This document shows, piece after piece, positions 60,149-64,000 of a DNA stretch of 64,000 nt. A program made the translations under genes and the position numbers. The notes beneath the pieces are model-generated. The model made no database searches. It saw only the letters and a list, made by a program, of their open reading frames with translations, and was not told the DNA's origin. The DNA is taken from the NCBI RefSeq assembly GCF_018882335.1, contig NZ_JACVOS010000003.1, forward strand, positions 62,001 through 126,000, in the 5' to 3' direction. Position 1 is the stretch's first letter, and each line of letters begins with the position of its first letter. This DNA comes from Polynucleobacter sp. AM-25C3 (GTDB lineage Bacteria > Pseudomonadota > Gammaproteobacteria > Burkholderiales > Burkholderiaceae).

Positions 60149-62251
60149 GTGGCACGTAAAACCCCTATCGACAAATACCGCAATATTGGTATTTCTGCGC
60201 ACATTGACGCAGGTAAGACAACAACAACAGAACGCGTTTTGTTCTACACCGGTGTTAATCACAAAATCGGTGAAGTACATGATGGCGCTGCAACCATGGA
60301 CTGGATGGAGCAAGAGCAAGAGCGTGGTATCACGATTACTTCTGCTGCTACTACAACGTTCTGGAAGGGCATGGCTGGTAATTTTCCAGAGCACCGCATC
60401 AACATCATTGATACCCCAGGACACGTAGACTTCACTATTGAAGTTGAGCGCTCAATGCGCGTTTTGGATGGCGCTTGCATGGTTTACTGTGCAGTAGGTG
60501 GTGTACAGCCACAGTCTGAAACTGTTTGGCGTCAAGCTAACAAGTATAAAGTTCCACGTTTAGCATTCGTAAACAAGATGGACCGTACTGGTGCGAATTT
60601 CTTCAAGGTCTACGACCAGATGAAATTGCGTCTTAAAGCAAATCCTATTTTGATCCAAATTCCAATTGGCGCTGAAGAAAACTTCAAAGGCGTTGTGGAT
60701 TTGGTAAAGATGAAAGCCATCTATTGGGATGAGGCTTCACAAGGTACTAAATTTAGCTACGAAGAGATTCCTGCTGAATTACAGGCATCTGCTGATGAGT
60801 GGCGCGAGAAGATGGTTGAAGCTGCTGCTGAAAGTTCAGAAGAGTTGATGGAAAAGTATCTCGGTGGCGAAGCGCTAACCGAAGAAGAAATCAAAGCAGC
60901 ATTGCGTCAACGTACGATTGCTAATGAAATCATTCCAATGATGTGCGGAACTGCTTTCAAAAACAAGGGCGTTCAGGCAATGTTGGACGCTGTAGTTGAG
61001 TTGCTGCCATCTCCATTGGATGTTCCACCAGTTCCTTGTGAGCTGGAAGACGGCACACCGACAACACGTAAAGCCGATGATGCTGAGAAATTCTCTGCAT
61101 TGGCATTTAAGATCATGACTGACCCATTCGTTGGCCAGCTTATTTTCTTCCGTGTTTACTCTGGCGTGATGAAATCAGGCGACACAATCTACAACCCAAT
61201 CAAGGGTAAGAAAGAACGTGTTGGACGTTTATTGCAGATGCATGCAAACCAACGTGAAGAAATTAAAGAAGTTTTTGCAGGCGATATCGCTGCTGCGGTT
61301 GGGCTAAAAGACGCAACTACTGGCGAAACATTGTGTGATCCAGATAGCATTGTTATCTTAGAGCGCATGGTATTCCCGGAGCCAGTGATTTCACAGGCTG
61401 TTGAGCCAAAGACAAAACCAGACCAAGAGAAAATGGGTCTTGCTTTGAACCGCTTGGCACAAGAAGATCCATCATTCCGCGTTAAAACGGATGAAGAGTC
61501 AGGCCAAACAATTATTTCTGGAATGGGCGAGCTCCACTTGGAAATTTTGGTTGACCGTATGCGTCGTGAGTTTGGCGTTGAAGCAACTGTTGGTAAGCCA
61601 CAAGTTGCCTATCGCGAAACGATTCGTAAAGTTTGCGAAGAAATTGAAGGCAAGTTTGTTAAGCAGTCTGGTGGTCGCGGTCAGTATGGCCACGTAGTAT
61701 TGAAATTAGAGCCACAAGCCCCAGGTAAAGGTTTTGAATTCGTTGACGCTATTAAGGGCGGTGTAGTTCCACGTGAATATATCCCTGCAGTAGAAAAAGG
61801 AATTCGCGAGACATTGAACTCCGGTATTTTGGCTGGCTATCCAGTGGTAGATATCAAGGCAACATTGTTCTTCGGTTCATACCATGACGTTGACTCCAAC
61901 GAAAACGCATTTAAGATGGCGGGCTCGATGGCATTCAAGGACGGTATGCGTAAAGCATCCCCGGTGTTGCTAGAACCAATGATGGCTGTTGAAGTTGAAA
62001 CACCAGAAGATTTCATGGGTAACGTAATGGGTGACCTTTCATCCCGTCGCGGTATTTTGCAAGGTATGGATGACATTCCAGGGGGCGGCAAGATCGTTCG
62101 CGCGGAAGTGCCATTGGCAGAGATGTTTGGTTACTCAACTGGCTTGCGCTCGTTGACCCAAGGTCGCGCTACCTACACCATGGAATTTAAGCATTATTCC
62201 GAAGCACCTAAGAACGTTGCTGAAGCAGTTATGGCTGCTAAAGCGAAGTAA
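60149..62251 (+). CDS. fusA: Elongation factor G
   Basis: Translocase GTPase, 700 residues, with a GTG start at 60149. G1 is AHIDAGKTT (residues 17-25), G2 RGITI, G3 DTPGH and G4 NKMD; the domain IV loop GGRGQYGHV is intact. The ribosome binding site AAAAGG precedes it. Part of the str operon. Confidence 0.98.
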   Translation: MARKTPIDKYRNIGISAHIDAGKTTTTERVLFYTGVNHKIGEVHDGAATMDWMEQEQERGITITSAATTTFWKGMAGNFPEHRINIIDTPGHVDFTIEVERSMRVLDGACMVYCAVGGVQPQSETVWRQANKYKVPRLAFVNKMDRTGANFFKVYDQMKLRLKANPILIQIPIGAEENFKGVVDLVKMKAIYWDEASQGTKFSYEEIPAELQASADEWREKMVEAAAESSEELMEKYLGGEALTEEEIKAALRQRTIANEIIPMMCGTAFKNKGVQAMLDAVVELLPSPLDVPPVPCELEDGTPTTRKADDAEKFSALAFKIMTDPFVGQLIFFRVYSGVMKSGDTIYNPIKGKKERVGRLLQMHANQREEIKEVFAGDIAAAVGLKDATTGETLCDPDSIVILERMVFPEPVISQAVEPKTKPDQEKMGLALNRLAQEDPSFRVKTDEESGQTIISGMGELHLEILVDRMRREFGVEATVGKPQVAYRETIRKVCEEIEGKFVKQSGGRGQYGHVVLKLEPQAPGKGFEFVDAIKGGVVPREYIPAVEKGIRETLNSGILAGYPVVDIKATLFFGSYHDVDSNENAFKMAGSMAFKDGMRKASPVLLEPMMAVEVETPEDFMGNVMGDLSSRRGILQGMDDIPGGGKIVRAEVPLAEMFGYSTGLRSLTQGRATYTMEFKHYSEAPKNVAEAVMAAKAK

Positions 62252-62285
62252 TTTATCCACATTATTTTGAATATTGACTAGCTAA

Positions 62286-63499
62286 AAAGGCAGACAAAAA
62301 AATGGCAAAAGAAAAGTTTGAGCGGACAAAACCGCACGTAAACGTTGGCACCATTGGTCACGTTGACCACGGTAAAACCACATTGACAGCAGCTATTGCT
62401 ACTGTGCTCTCTAAGCAATTTGGCGGCGAAGCTAAAGCATACGATCAGATCGATGCTGCTCCAGAAGAAAAAGCACGCGGTATTACGATTAATACAGCAC
62501 ACGTTGAGTATGAGACAGCAAATCGTCACTACGCACACGTGGATTGCCCAGGACATGCTGACTACGTCAAGAACATGATTACTGGTGCTGCCCAAATGGA
62601 CGGCGCTATTTTGGTTTGCTCTGCAGCTGACGGCCCAATGCCACAAACTCGTGAGCACATCCTCTTGGCACGCCAAGTAGGTGTTCCATACATCATCGTA
62701 TTTTTGAACAAATGCGACATGGTTGACGATGCTGAGTTGTTAGAACTCGTAGAAATGGAAGTTCGTGAGCTTTTATCGAAGTACGACTTCCCAGGCGATG
62801 ACACTCCAATCATTCATGGTTCTGCTAAGTTAGCCCTTGAAGGCGACGAAGGCCCATTGGGTAAAGAAGCCATCATGAAATTGGCTGATGCCTTAGATAC
62901 TTATATCCCAACTCCAGAGCGTGCTATTGATGGTGCGTTCTTGATGCCAGTAGAAGATGTGTTCTCAATCTCTGGTCGCGGTACTGTTGTTACAGGCCGT
63001 ATCGAGCGCGGTATTGTTAAAGTAGGTGAAGAGATCGAAGTAATCGGTATCAAGCCAACCATCAAGACTACTTGTACTGGTGTTGAAATGTTCCGCAAAT
63101 TGCTCGACCAAGGTCAAGCAGGCGATAACGTGGGTATCTTGTTACGCGGCACAAAACGTGAAGAAGTTGAGCGCGGCCAAGTATTGGCTAAGCCAGGTTC
63201 AATCACCCCACATACTCACTTTACAGCCGAGGTTTATATCTTGGGTAAAGACGAAGGTGGTCGTCATACACCATTCTTTAACAACTATCGTCCACAGTTT
63301 TACTTCCGTACTACGGACGTAACTGGTTCAATCGAGTTGCCAAAAGACAAAGAAATGGTTATGCCTGGTGATAACGTCACAATTACCGTCAAACTCATCG
63401 CTCCAATCGCGATGGAAGAAGGTTTACGTTTTGCGATCCGTGAAGGTGGCCGTACTGTTGGCGCCGGCGTGGTTGCAAAGATTTTGGCTTAATAGTTTT
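62286..63499 (+). repeat. Long direct repeat spanning tuf, copy 2
   Basis: Partner of 45455-46668. The two copies are 16.8 kb apart in direct orientation; recombination between them would delete the rpoBC region. Confidence 0.85.
62302..63492 (+). CDS. tuf: Elongation factor Tu, copy 2
   Basis: The product has 396 residues, identical to the first copy. This is the tufA position, at the end of the str operon behind fusA (50-base gap). Identity extends into the ribosome binding region, so both copies are translated from the same start context. Confidence 0.98.
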   Translation: MAKEKFERTKPHVNVGTIGHVDHGKTTLTAAIATVLSKQFGGEAKAYDQIDAAPEEKARGITINTAHVEYETANRHYAHVDCPGHADYVKNMITGAAQMDGAILVCSAADGPMPQTREHILLARQVGVPYIIVFLNKCDMVDDAELLELVEMEVRELLSKYDFPGDDTPIIHGSAKLALEGDEGPLGKEAIMKLADALDTYIPTPERAIDGAFLMPVEDVFSISGRGTVVTGRIERGIVKVGEEIEVIGIKPTIKTTCTGVEMFRKLLDQGQAGDNVGILLRGTKREEVERGQVLAKPGSITPHTHFTAEVYILGKDEGGRHTPFFNNYRPQFYFRTTDVTGSIELPKDKEMVMPGDNVTITVKLIAPIAMEEGLRFAIREGGRTVGAGVVAKILA

Positions 63500-63538
63500 A
63501 GGTATTAATTAGTAATCAATATTTAGCGGTTTGCTAAC

Positions 63539-63567
63539 CGGTGACGTCTGTGCTGCAGATGTCACCG
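63539..63567 (+). promoter_or_regulatory. S10 leader hairpin
   Basis: CGGTGACGTCTG and CAGATGTCACCG pair over 12 positions (one G-T) with a five-base loop in the tuf-rpsJ gap. No U-run follows directly. In E. coli the S10 leader is the L4 target; the role here is inferred. Confidence 0.5.
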
Positions 63568-63618
63568 TGCTCTTTAGATTTATAACGTGGCAGCACCACA
63601 ACGCTCTTTGGAATTAAT

Positions 63619-63930
63619 ATGCAAAACCAAAAAATTCGTATTCGTCTTAAAGCATTTGATTACCGTTTGATCGACCAGTCTGCAGCTGAAATCGTTGATA
63701 CAGCTAAGCGCACTGGTGCTGTTGTTAAGGGTCCAGTACCTTTGCCAACCCGTATCGAGCGTTTTGATATCTTGCGTTCACCACACGTAAACAAGACTTC
63801 ACGTGACCAGTTAGAGATTCGTACCCACCTCCGTTTGATGGATATCGTTGATCCTACAGAGAAAACAGTGGATGCCTTAATGAAATTAGATCTTCCAGCA
63901 GGTGTGGACGTCGAAATTAAGTTGCAGTAA
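63619..63930 (+). CDS. rpsJ: Ribosomal protein S10
   Basis: S10 (NusE), 103 residues: [17 protein letters not shown] at the start and [12 protein letters not shown] in the loop. First gene of the S10 operon, and it also binds NusG/NusB. The window ends before rplC. Confidence 0.98.
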   Translation: MQNQKIRIRLKAFDYRLIDQSAAEIVDTAKRTGAVVKGPVPLPTRIERFDILRSPHVNKTSRDQLEIRTHLRLMDIVDPTEKTVDALMKLDLPAGVDVEIKLQ

Positions 63931-63940
63931 TTTGGTATTT

Positions 63941-63966
63941 CCAGTCTTAGCGCTTGCCAAGACTGG
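63941..63966 (+). other. Hairpin after rpsJ
   Basis: CCAGTCTT and AAGACTGG pair around ten bases and are followed by CCTTTC. It may be a partial terminator or a leader of the next gene, which lies beyond the window. Confidence 0.4.
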
Positions 63967-64000
63967 CCTTTCGGGATAGAATCTAAAGCTTCGCTCAATT

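Overview
The window reads as a chromosomal segment of a betaproteobacterium of the Burkholderiaceae, most likely Polynucleobacter. The 16S rRNA sequence, moderate GC, and the block rrn - tRNA-Tyr/Gly/Thr - tuf - tRNA-Trp - secE - nusG - rplKAJL - rpoBC - rpsLG - fusA - tuf - rpsJ all fit that group; the species call is from recognition only.

Region 1 (1-4920) is core chromosome: priA behind an AT-rich stretch with DnaA boxes, then gcvH, a metallo-beta-lactamase-fold hydrolase, a tiny zinc-ribbon protein and a fatty acid desaturase.

Region 2 (about 4994-35661) is a genomic island of about 30.7 kb inserted in the 3' end of tRNA-Arg(CCG). The tRNA is intact at the right end and a partial copy of its 3' end marks the left end. 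The right end carries a conventional module (excisionase, tyrosine integrase, HD-domain protein, divergent XRE regulator). The left end carries a second, unusual module: three tightly packed genes of 185, 986 and 1244 residues. The last is a very large tyrosine recombinase and the middle one looks like a degenerate relative. Between the two ends lies cargo that is mostly defence-like: a TIR-like (CAP12-type) protein; a HipA-like kinase overlapping an unknown gene; an XRE regulator with a nucleotidyltransferase-like gene; a HEPN-like protein; an AAA ATPase with a Toprim nuclease domain; a WYL regulator; and a five-gene type I restriction cluster whose two leading genes are a DUF4258-like protein and a fusion of a degenerate methyltransferase with a target-recognition domain. 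There is also a small MarR/DUF2917/tautomerase regulon with three copies of one operator, and a set of three small secreted-type genes, one of only 50 codons.

Region 3 (35700-39400) is core: a cytochrome c5-type membrane anchor without its haem domain, rsmI, a DiaA/GmhA-type SIS protein, a BON-domain lipoprotein, a cytochrome c and a GNAT acetyltransferase.

Region 4 (39400-45080) is a complete rRNA operon (16S - tRNA-Ile - tRNA-Ala - 23S - 5S) with promoter, processing stems and terminator.

Region 5 (45140-64000) is the translation/transcription supercluster, from tRNA-Tyr/Gly/Thr and tuf through rpoBC and the str operon to the first gene of the S10 operon. Its two tuf genes appear identical, and intergenic hairpins sit where ribosomal-protein autoregulation and attenuation are expected. 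The window ends just after rpsJ.
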